Assembly (NCBI RefSeq): GCF_018446385.1
Contig: NC_055998.1
Coordinates: forward strand, 70,798,744 to 70,862,743
Source of the DNA: Zingiber officinale
Taxonomy: Eukaryota; Streptophyta; Magnoliopsida; Zingiberales; Zingiberaceae
Length of the DNA: 64,000 nt
Reading direction: 5' to 3'
Below the pieces are notes generated by a model. The model made no database searches. It was given only the letters and a program-made list of their open reading frames with translations, and was not told the DNA's origin. A program made the translations under genes and the position numbers. Positions 22,507 through 31,722 of this stretch are shown piece after piece (position 1 is the stretch's first letter; each line of letters starts with the position of its first letter).

Positions 22507-22693
22507 TGTTGGTTGCTACTCGGAAAACCTAATGGTTCCACTGTACAAAAATTTTGTACAAAGGTCAGAACCTTTTTCCTAGCTACCATGTGTTCTTTTA
22601 AATTAAACTTGGATCGCCTGCGGAACTTAACACGTTTGATCCAAAATTTAATTTATTTGTTCTTTTAAGTTTAGACTTGGATCTCCTGCGGAA
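22507..22693 (-). repeat. 5' LTR of the minus-strand copia, first part
   Basis: TGTTGGTTGCTACTCGG to CTCCTGCGGAA. It is nearly identical to 15,267-15,455 and broken by a CACTA element. The LTR continues at 27,568. Confidence 0.9.
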
Positions 22694-22953
22694 CACTACA
22701 AGAGAAACCCTCATAGACATCGGTGGAACAACAACAGTTTTAAGCAAAAATCGATGTCTTTGAGTATTTTACATCGGTTTTTCCAAAAATCGGTGTCTAT
22801 CAGCGCAGATTTTTGCTCATAGACATCGGTTTTTTAGCCGATGTCTATGAGCGCCATTTTTTTCGTTAATAGACACCAGTTTTAACAGCGGTTTTTAAAA
22901 TCCGGTGTTAATGAACCAAAATAAAATATTTTAATTTTTCCACTAGCCAAAAT

Positions 22954-23565
22954 TTGCAACACTACACAAAGTTCCCTCCAAACCTAAACCTATATCGTGC
23001 CTCTTCCTCCGACCATCTCTCTCAGCCTAAACCTAAACCTAAACTGACCATCTCTCTCAACCTCATCTCCCTCTTCCCCGACGCCCCTTCCTTCTCCATC
23101 CAACCACACCGCATCTCCTCCAACTCCGGTGAGAAGAGGAGACCTTCTTCTCATTCTGTAGCTTTTCCTTCCCCATCTCCCACACATTCCCTTCCCCAAT
23201 CCACACCCATGCCCTATCCTCTTCCTCGGCGTACCATCCTCAGCGAGGACGGCTCCGATTCGTCGCCACCGCCGTGAAGAAGAAGAAGAACCCTTGGCTC
23301 GACCCCTTCGACTGCGGAGAGGACCCCGACATCGAGTACGGATCCCTCTTCGCCGATGGAAAGTAGGAGGAGGACCCTCGCCCTCCCGACAACCCCTCCA
23401 GCCCCTACGGCTTCCTCAAGTTTCCCATGGGATTCAACGTCGAGCTCGCCTTGCTCGCCTCCAAGGTCCGCGGCGACATGCGCCTCTGCTGCTACGTCAT
23501 CTTCGACGGAGTCTACGAGAACCTCCTCTTCTTCCCCGTGATCCAGCTCATCAAGGATAGGTATT
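22954..23565 (+). pseudogene. Captured fragment 1: chloroplast PnsB1/NDH48-like N-terminal region
   Basis: After a Ser/Pro-rich leader that could be a transit peptide (22,954-23,240), one frame reads FVATAVKKKKNPWLDPFD, IEYGSLFADGK, then a TAG (about 23,366), then RPPDNPSSPYGFLKFPMGFN, VRGDMRLCCYVIFDGVYENL and FFPVIQLIKDRY (to about 23,563). From memory this pattern is that of a plant chloroplast protein with a heptosyltransferase-like fold, PnsB1/NDH48 of the NDH complex; the name is tentative. The fragment stops abruptly at DRY and is fused in frame to the next fragment. High GC (CTCGCC, CGTCGAGC words) contrasts with the AT-rich element around it and resembles monocot genes. Confidence 0.55.
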
Positions 23566-24270
23566 TTTCTGGTCCAGAGCAGCAAAACACGGTTTCTAGT
23601 GGCTTAGGGACCAACTCAAATACTGCAAACTTCAAGAAACATGTTGACAACAAAGATCTTATTCTTTCTTCACCAAAACCGGTAGGTTCTGGTTCATGAA
23701 AATATTCTATATTTGAAGATGAGAGTACGATATTGATAGCATGAGATTGTCTTTTTTCTTTGTTGAGGAAAGCTGAAGCCAACCAACAAGCATTTCGAGC
23801 ATCTAATGGGGTCAGCATCATTCTACCATTCCTGATATCTGATCACCACCGAGCTGGTGTTCTTCAGCTGTTATCTTGTTTGATCATTGAAGATGTTCTT
23901 CAGGTATGTATTAGTATCTGATTCTTCTTAAAAGGATGAATGTTTCCATGTGGAACTTAATTACCCTATTCTTTACAGAAGTTTGGAATATTACCCAAAT
24001 TGATTCTTTCATCTCATAAGTTGAAGTTTATATCTTACCAGGTTCATCCAGAAGAGCTAGGCGCACTAATTGAGATTCTCAAGAGTGATATGATAACAAG
24101 TGTTTCTGGATCTCAATACAAACTTCAAAATGATGCGAAATGTGATATGTTAGGTTCACTTTGGTGTGTCCTTGGAGCAAATAATGCAGCACAACGTGTA
24201 TTTGGAGATGCCACTGGATTTTCATTATTATTGACCACACTACATAACTTTCAGAGTAGTGAGCTTCCAG
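23566..24270 (+). pseudogene. Captured fragment 2: BEACH protein (SPIRRIG-like) exons
   Basis: Exon pieces encode SGPEQQNTVSSGLGTNSN (from 23,569), then AEANQQAFRASNGVSIILPF, GVLQLLSCLIIEDVLQ (to about 23,903) and, after an intron with GT...AG ends (about 23,904-24,041), HPEELGALIEILKSDMITS, GSQYKLQNDAKCDMLGSLW, NAAQRVFGDATGFSLLLTTL. These phrases match the conserved N-terminal part of plant BEACH-domain proteins of the SPIRRIG type, which act in membrane and RNA-granule trafficking. A stop follows GSGS (23,697). The retained intron means the piece was copied from DNA, not from mRNA. Confidence 0.65.
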
Positions 24271-24339
24271 ATGTTCTGCAATACTTTTTTTTTGTGTGTT
24301 ATGCACAATTTGTGAATTAATCTTACTTTTGGTTGGAGA

Positions 24340-24953
24340 ATTACCGAGGATGCATTGCTCTCTTGCTTGAGACAATCAGCCCATTTCTTTCCCCTTGGGC
24401 TTACCTGCATCAGCAAATCAGCTAGTGCTGCAACAGCACCATGCTCATCCACAATCATCTTCTTGAAGTCATGGACAGCAGAGAGGCTGAACAATGTAGC
24501 AACTGCATTCTCCCTTGCCTCAGTAGTTAACCCATATCTCAGAACATATACTATTAATTCCAAACAACCATTCTCCTCCATAATCTTTCTCTTGTTTTCA
24601 TCATGAATAGATATGTTCAATATTGCAGTCAGGGCATTCTCTTGAGCAACTGGATTTGTAGACCGGAAAAGCCGGTAGAGAGCTGGGATTGTTCCACCCT
24701 CTGCAATGAAAGACCTATTCTCCTTCCCGGTTTTTGCCATTAATCGGAGTTCATGGGCTGCAACAGCCTTCACTTCTTGCGAACCAACTGATAATTGTTC
24801 TACTAGCATTAACACTGTGATTCGGTTAGCTTTGATTGATGTGATTCGGTTAGCTGCTAATGATGTTGGGAGTCTGAACAAGGCCTCGATGTTTGAAGTC
24901 TTGATTGAGTTGCTTCTTTTTTGGAAGACAAATGGTTTATTGCCATTCTTCAT
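24340..24953 (-). pseudogene. Captured fragment 3: U-box/armadillo-repeat E3 ligase part
   Basis: On the minus strand an open frame encodes armadillo repeats: LVEQLSVGSQEVKAVAAHEL, LMAKTGKENRSFIAEGGTIP, NPVAQENALTAILNISIHDE, GCLELIVYVLRYGLTTEARE, NAVATLFSLSAVHDFKKMIV. This is the pattern of plant PUB proteins (U-box E3 ubiquitin ligases), here without the U-box itself. The coding sense ends near VSPRGKKWAD (about 24,390), after which the frame runs into fragment 2's antisense. It is opposite in strand to the other captured pieces, so its insertion was a separate event or an inversion. Confidence 0.75.
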
Positions 24954-25384
24954 TGTTTTAGTAGGTCTTGTGGATGCAGGTTGATAGAGTATAAATATGA
25001 ACTATTGTGACATCTTTGACTTGAGGAATCATATAATAGTTTTTGGTAGGATGCTGTGTGGTATTGTTCTCTGCCACAAGTTATGCGCTAAAAAAGCATG
25101 GTTAATTTGTTGTTAACTGTGGATATTGTAGATTTTTGAAGTACATGATGATTTGTTATTGACTTGCAGACAAAAGAAGAGAAGTTTATTTACTATGTGT
25201 AGTTCTTGTTTGTGTGAACTCTTAATCATTTTCTATTTATTTCAGGTTCTTCATAACATTACTGTTGCAAAATACTTTCACTGGAATATGCTACGTGATT
25301 CAATAACTCCTATTTTTCCACTGGACTGTTAATCTCTTTTTGATTTTGTGGATAACTTTGATGCAAACTATGCTCTGAAGAGAG

Positions 25385-26690
25385 TTTATTATGTCAACTA
25401 TGCATTGGGGATATCTGGACGCAGGAAACCTTGCTGGCATCTATTATGAACAAAGTCAACTTGACATGGCAATTCTGCATTACAAGCAAGCTATCAACTG
25501 TGATTCTACCTTTATTGAAGCTTACAATAATCTGGTAAGTTGATAATGGTCTAATATGTCAAAATGTGGTATCCTTCTTGATGGTGAGCCAGGTTAGTTA
25601 ATGATCAACTTTCTTGCACATTAAAAGGGGAATGCTCTCAAAGACGCTGGACATGCTCTCAAAGACGTTGGACATTATAGGGTGACTTTTTAATTTGGAG
25701 ATTTTTATTCTCTTAAGTTTTTTTTCCTTGTTGAATAACTTCATTTTAATAATTTGTCCCAAGTCATGCTTTGCTTTACAACCTAACCATCCACAAGCAT
25801 TGTCAAGCCTTGGCAGCATATACATGGATTGGTAAGCTTTAGAAATGTTTGATGGCAACTGTGCGAATAGTTTATTTTTGTTCCTTAATGAAACTTCTCT
25901 TCATGCAGCAACATGATGAGTGTTCCTGCATCATTCTATAAGGCAACTTTAGCAGTTACAACAGCGATATTTGTGCCCTTCAACAACTTGGCTATTATAT
26001 ACAAGCAACAGGTAGAGTACTATATCTGTCTTTTTCATTGCAATCATGTACTAACAACATGTTCATTGCCATCACGCCCTCGCAATCATGCTTGGTTTTT
26101 TGTCAAAAAGTTGGCTACAACACGTTTATGTTTTAACAGGATACAGTTAGAATGCCATCTAGACTACTATGAGATTGAAGTGAGAAGGATCATCAGTGAT
26201 GGATGGTCGTTGACCATTTAGTGCAACTACCTCTCATTTTAGTGGGGAAGCATCTGCATTGGCTTTGACAAATACAATTTAAAATATTTTATTGGATCAA
26301 ACTTTTCTTAGGGATATGAATTCCAGTTTACTATGTGGAATTTTTGTAAAAATCACTTCTCGCTTTTATTTCTTCCTTATTCAATCATGAGATTTTTGTC
26401 TGTTTATATTGGCAAGATACTTCGGCTAATTTTGTTAATTTGGTAGATACTAGGCAGCACCTACACAACTAGTTCAACCTTTGCTTCCTGTGTGGATATT
26501 CAATCATGAGAATTGCTGGTTTCTGCTAGTTCTTCGCAGACTGCTACTGATGGTCTTGTCAATAGAGGGAACACATTTAAGGAGATTGGTAGAGTTACTG
26601 AAGCAATTCAGGATTATATACGTGCTGTGAATATCAGACTAACTATGCCTGAAGCCCATGCAAATTTGGCTTCAGCTTACAAAGATAGGT
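25385..26690 (+). pseudogene. Captured fragment 4: O-GlcNAc transferase (SECRET AGENT-like) TPR exons
   Basis: Five exon pieces separated by introns encode consecutive tetratricopeptide repeats: GNLAGIYYEQSQLDMAILHY and STFIEAYNNL (to about 25,532); GNALKDAGH (25,629), partly duplicated as ALKDVGH; ALQPNHPQALSSLGSIYMDW (to about 25,831); MMSVPASFYKATLAVTT and VPFNNLAIIYKQQ (25,912-26,011); TDGLVNRGNTFKEIGRVTEA and PEAHANLASAYKD (26,547-26,688). Donor GT and acceptor AG sites flank several of them. The pattern is that of plant SEC-type nucleocytoplasmic O-GlcNAc transferase; the catalytic domain is absent. Frames are broken, so no protein is expected. Confidence 0.75.
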
Positions 26691-26902
26691 AATCTCTTCT
26701 TTGAATATGTGCCGGTGTTGGACTATATCAGTATCTTACATCTATGATTCTTCTTTCTATTTATTTGTGGTTGAGATAATTGATGAATGTTTCTCTTTTT
26801 AAGCATTCCAATTACTCATCTTGTTACCTAGTGCTCTTACTGCTTTTTCAACTATGATTTTTGGTCTTGATTTACTAATATATTATTTATGTGTTTTTAC
26901 AG

Positions 26903-26983
26903 TTTACAAATCTCAAGTACTCCAGAGTTGAAATTGATGAAGTGCGGTTCGAGTGGGTTGAATGTCTGTTAGATTACATTTGA
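26903..26983 (+). pseudogene. Remnant last exon of a CACTA ULP1-type gene
   Basis: After an intron-like acceptor (TTTTTACAG at 26,894-26,902) one frame reads YSRVEIDEVRFEWVECLLDYI and stops with TGA at 26,981-26,983. The second CACTA element ends its ULP1 gene with the closely similar [16 protein letters not shown] (51,987-52,037). I infer that this piece is left over from the autonomous element that gave rise to the Pack-CACTA. Confidence 0.65.
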
Positions 26984-27567
26984 AGTGCGGTTCTACCTTG
27001 ATGTGTTAAAAGAATGTTCTACCTTGATTTTGATATCTATTAGCTAGCTTTTGATGTAAAAAGAATGTTTGGGTATTTTATGGATACTATTGTAAGAAGA
27101 TTATTTATATAATTTGTGAATATTTGTGTATTTTATGGATATTGTTGAATGAAGAATATTTGTATAATTTGTGAATATTTGTGTATTTTTTTTTTAATAT
27201 TGTCGGTTTTTCATTGTTTCGGAAATCAAATTTGTGTAGTTAAAAAATATACATATTACATCGATTTTCCACCGCTGCAAAACCGGTGTTATTAACTAAT
27301 ATTATATCGGTCATTTACCGCTGCAAAAACTGGTGTTATTAACATACAATATTACATCGGTTTTACACCGTTGATGAAACGGTGTCGTTAAGTGATACTA
27401 CACCGGTTAATAACTGATTCGAAGACCGGTGTCGTTAAGTGATACTACATCGGTTTTAACCCGATGTCTAAAATGGCAGACTTTTAACATCGGCTTCATA
27501 GACATCGGTCGAAAATGAAATAGACACCGGCGGAAAACCGATGTCTATGAGGGTTTTTGTTGTAGTG

Positions 27568-29967
27568 TCGAACTTAACACTTTCGATCCAAATCACCTAG
27601 GTTATTAATTCTATTAAATATTAATTTTCAAAATTGGCTTCCAGTACTGACGTGGCGAGGCACATGGCCTTCTTGGATACGGGAGCAACCACCACCGACT
27701 AGACAAAGCCTTTTAAGGAAAACTAATATTTAATTTCCTTAAAAAACTTTAGGTCAACCGAAAAAAATAATCAAATCACAAGAAAAAAAATAAAAGAACA
27801 CAACATCAAAAATAAATTCGAAATACTAGAATCGCATTCCTCTTATATTTGGTATTATTTTCAAAAATAACTAGTATGATGCGGAAAGGAAAAATACTAG
27901 TTATACCTTTTAGAAAGACCTCTTGATCTTCTACCATATTCCTCTTCTAAACTCGGACGTTGTGTGGGCAACGATCTTCCGAGATGAGAACCACCAAGCA
28001 CCTTCTTCTTCCTTACAAGTTTCGGCCATCAAAACTTCTCCTAGGATGAAGAGGTTCGGCCACCACCACCATGCTCCAAGGGATGCTAGAAACAAAACTT
28101 TCTTTCTCTCCTTCTTCATCTTCTTCTCTAAACTTGATCTGGCCACCATATGAATCTCCACAAGAAGGATGAGGTTCGGCCATCAAAGAGAAGAGAGGAG
28201 GAGAGGATGGCCGGCCACACCAAGGAAGAAAAAGAGGGAGAAAATATAATAGAGTTGTTCACCATGAAGCCTTCTCTACCCCCTCTTTTATAATCCTTGG
28301 TCTTGGCAAATAAGGAAAATTTAATAAAAACTTCCTTAATTCTTTTGCCATTGAAAAGGAAAATTTATTTAATTAAAAATAATTTTTTCTTTTCAATTTA
28401 CAATGCCCGGCCACACCATAAAATTTCCAAGCAAATAAAATTTTAAACACAAATTAAAACTTCCTTATTTGCTTCCGGAAATTTATAAAAAATTTCTCCA
28501 ATAATTTTTCCCTTCATGATTGGTAAATAAAAAGTAAATTTTATAAATTAAAATCTTTCTTTTAACATGTGGATAAAAAGAAAGTTATCTCTAAAAATTA
28601 AAATCTCTTTTAATCTACAAATAAGGAAAGATATTAAATCTTTTCTTAATCTTTTGTAGAAACTAATAAAAGAGAATTTTTAATTTTTAAACTTTCTTTT
28701 AAATAATAAACATGATTAATAGGAAAGTTTTTATCAAAATTAAAATCAACCTTTTAATCTACAAATAAGGAAAGAGATTTAGCTCTTCTCTTAATCTTTT
28801 GTAGAATTTTATAAAAGGAAAGATTTAAATTTTTAAACTCTCTTTTAAATCATGTTATCCACATAAGAAAAATTTTAAAAATAAAAATCCTTTAAATTTG
28901 GGCCGGTCACACCAAGCTTGAACCCAAGCTAGGGTCGGCCACCTTGAAGCACCCATGAACCAAACTTTGATCGGCCCTAGCTTGGTCTCCAAGCTAGCTT
29001 GGCCGGCCCCTATGGGATGGGTAAGAAGGTGGGAATAGGTGGGTATAGTACTCTATAATTAAGAGGCTACGATAGGGACCGAGAGGAGGAATTGGTTTTG
29101 GTCTCCCGATAAAATTAAGTATCCCGTATTCGCCCCGAACACACAACTTAATTTTATCAATAATAATTCATTTCACTAGAGAACTATTATTGAACTACCG
29201 CACCAATCCCAAATTATATTTTGGGTTCCTTCTTATTATGAGTGTGTTAGTCTCCCTGTGTTTAAGATGTCGAATGCCCACTAATTAAGTAAGTTACTGA
29301 CAACTCACTTAATTAATATCTAGCTCCAAGAGCAGTACCACTCAACTTCATCGTCATGTCGGACTAAGTCCACCTGCAGGGTTTAACATGACAATCCTTA
29401 TGAGCTCCTCTTGGGGACATTTTCAACCTAGATCACTAGGACATAGTTTCCTTCTATAATCAACAACACACACTATAAGTGATATCATTTCCCAACTTAT
29501 CGGGCTTATTGATTTATCGAATAAATCTCACCCATTGATAAATTAAAGAAATGAATATCAAATATATGTGCTTGTTATTATATTAGGATTAAGAGCACAC
29601 ACTTCCATAATAACTGAGGTCTTTGTTCCTTTATAAAGTTAGTATAAAAGAAACGACCTCAAATGGTCCTACTCAATACACTCTAAGTGTACTAGTGTAA
29701 TTATATAGTTAAGATAAACTAATACCTAATTACACTACAACCTTCCAATGGTTTGTTCCTTTCCATCTTGGTCGTGAGCTACTGTTTATAATTTATAAGG
29801 AACCGATAACATGATCTTCTGTGTGTAACACCACATACCATGTTATCTACAATATAAATTAATTAAACAATTACATTTATCATAAATGTTGACATTTGAC
29901 CAATGTGATTCTTATTTCTAGATAAATGTTTATACCAAAAGCTGGGCTTTTAGTATACATCCTAACA
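27568..29967 (-). repeat. 5' LTR of the minus-strand copia, second part
   Basis: Resumes at TCGAACTTAACAC and runs to CATCCTAACA; the target duplication GGGGT follows. It matches 15,456-17,849 with a few percent difference by eye, including clustered changes at GGCCGGCC words (28,903-28,912 and 28,967-28,975). Confidence 0.9.
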
Positions 29968-31100
29968 GGGGTAACACGTCGCCTTTTGCGCTGAAGGCAT
30001 AAATGCTACTTGGGAGCTGGAGAAGGAGCCCTCTCTCCAGCAGTGGCCCCGGTAGGGAGGGATTTAATTATAGGGGCCTTGGGCTCTCTAGATTGATGCA
30101 AAGAAGCCTGTTGAGGCGCTAGCCTAAGGGGCCTGAGGAACATCCTAGCCTACCAAAATCTCTCGACCCCGTTTCTGCAAGATGTCGTTGGGCATCGCAA
30201 AAGAGTCAAGAGTGAAGGCTCGAAACATGACGACTTCTGCAAGCAAAATAGAATACCTCAGTTAGTGGATATGTATAAATAGAGTCACGAAATCAAAAAG
30301 GTGCGCTCAAGGATGTCTGGATGGGGCTTAGCCCAAAGGTATATAGCACACTCTCCCATAGCAAAGAAGGGAGCCGTAATTACACTCCTTCCAGTTTTTT
30401 GGAGGCGGTCAAGCAAGCAGGTTGGTGTTGATGATCCCACAACTCAAAGGGAGAAGGAAGATAGAGGCGTCATTCGGCATGCCAGGTCACGGCGTCAGGC
30501 AATTGGACGTAGAAAAGGTGGGACTTCCAGCCTTTATTAAAAGAAGGCATGCCCTCAAAAAACTTATACCCAGTCCTAAATTGCACCATGAAGACGTCGG
30601 GTTCAGAACACTAGAAGTGGTGGAAAAGTTGAGGAGTCAAAAGAACATGATATAAGAGACAAAGAATCACTATTCCACACATGGCGCGAAAGGCATTGGG
30701 AGCAAATTGGGACAAAGGGATACCGAAATACTGACTCAAGGATGAGAAGAAGGAAGGAATGGGAAATCATAGACCGCCAAGAAGTTGATCTTTGAAGAAG
30801 GTCATGAAGTCGGTGGGGGAAGGATATGGATGGTCATCAGGCCCAGGGAGTTGTAGTTGATATACTTCAGATAGCCTCATGATGAATCATACAAATTTAA
30901 TGTCACTCCTGTCCAAATCTGAATGAAAATAGGCATACCAAGGCATTATCATATCTCCGGCCATTATCTAATCAACAAACGAAGGTGTAATGAAGGAAGA
31001 AGGAGAAGTACTTACACGAAAGGGAAGGTTAGCAAGCAGAAATGAGCAAGGGAAGAGAGATAGGAGGAAGACGATACGCTAGTGAGCCACTACAAGAGGC
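29968..31100 (-). pseudogene. Antisense ORF of the backbone Tat element (degenerate)
   Basis: On the minus strand, in shifting frames, phrases such as LPGPDDHPYPSPTDFMTFFK, LSQYFGIPLSQFAPNAFRAM and GYKFFEGMPSFNKGWKSHLF can be read (30,860 down to about 30,520). This is the pattern of the plant transposon protein found as an extra ORF in Tat-lineage retrotransposons. Because the element's polypurine tract and LTR point to the plus strand (34,055-34,070), the ORF is antisense to the element, as reported for elements such as Grande. Function is unknown. Stops are frequent. It continues at 14,724-15,266 beyond the inserted copia. Confidence 0.6.
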
Positions 31101-31554
31101 CTTTAGGGTTTTTAAACTAAAACTCTTAAGGAGCATCGGGAGTCGAAACAAACAATCGAAACGGCAGAGCATACTATGACCATCAGATCAAGGGATAGAA
31201 GCGCCATGGGGTCGTGTGCAGAAAGTGTGTGTCAGGGGGCACGTGTCATCTCCCTATGAAAGGGCATTTATGATGGACATGACAGAGAAATCATGGAGGT
31301 GATATGCAAATAGTAGCACCCTACCTCATGACGACCATGCCTCGAGGACCGAAGATTCCAAGGGGCGGCCTTGGGAAATTAAGCAAGAGACAGCAGGAAA
31401 CATTGATCAAAATTTGACGTCTCCACCCATCCTCGAAATTAGAGTAAGGTTCAAATTTGACTAAAGTCTTATGTAATGCACTTTGTGATCGTAGGAGCAT
31501 TAGGCTAAGTCCACTAGCCCAACTCCTTCCGAGCCATAAGCTGCCCTTCCAAGT
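31101..31554. other. Non-coding spacer of the Tat element
   Basis: No frame or motif of note, only short minus-strand frames without recognisable content. It passes directly into the tandem array. Confidence 0.5.
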
Positions 31555-31722
31555 CAATTCCTGGTCAGGCTACCAGACCAATTCCTGGTCAAGCTTCCAT
31601 ACCAATTCCCGATCAGGCTTCCAGACTAATTCCTAGTTAGGCTTCCAGACCAATTCTCGATCAGGCTTCCAGGCCAATTCCCGATCAACATTCCAAACCA
31701 ATTCTCGGTCAGAATTCCAGAC
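31555..31722. repeat. Seven tandem copies of a 24-bp unit
   Basis: Unit CAATTCC(T/C)GGTCAGGCTTCCAGAC with about two to five differences per copy; seven units fill 168 bases exactly with no indels. The last unit (CAATTCTCGGTCAGAATTCCAGAC) resembles the start of the longer units that follow. Confidence 0.95.

Larger units (their letters stand above)
22694..27567 (+). mobile_element. Non-autonomous CACTA (Pack-CACTA) carrying captured gene fragments
   Basis: Starts CACTACAAGAG and ends TTGTTGTAGTG. The terminal 31 bases match in inverted orientation with two mismatches. Many subterminal copies of ACATCGGTTTT / AAAACCGATGT lie at 22,720-22,920 and 27,240-27,550, a CACTA hallmark. It sits in the copia LTR; the target word GAA precedes it and recurs after two extra bases (TC) on the right. 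No TNP2 transposase is present. The interior holds parts of at least four unrelated host genes, plus one terminal exon resembling the end of a CACTA ULP1 gene, so it would move only with a transposase supplied in trans. Confidence 0.92.
15267..29967 (-). mobile_element. Ty1/copia element with 2.6-kb LTRs, Tork/Angela-like, decayed
   Basis: Minus-strand order: 5' LTR (29,967 down to 22,507, interrupted by a CACTA element), initiator-Met primer site (22,493-22,505), leader, protease, integrase, reverse transcriptase-RNase H, polypurine tract (17,850-17,864) and 3' LTR (17,849-15,267). LTRs start TGTTAGGATGTATAC and end near AGTAGCAACCAACA. Flanking duplications are GAGGT and GGGGT (one mismatch). 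Pol shows many stops and altered active sites. I find no gag. The interior of about 4.66 kb is otherwise full length. The lineage name is from LTR style and pol phrases, not a tree. Confidence 0.88.

Noticed and set aside
23513..23821. Minus-strand frame opposite the fused fragments 1 and 2
   Set aside because: Shadow of the plus-strand exons; it matches no known pattern.
24240..24953. A 237-codon minus-strand frame that looks like an intact armadillo-repeat gene
   Set aside because: It lacks the U-box and the C-terminal repeats, runs into antisense of another captured fragment, and lies within CACTA termini.
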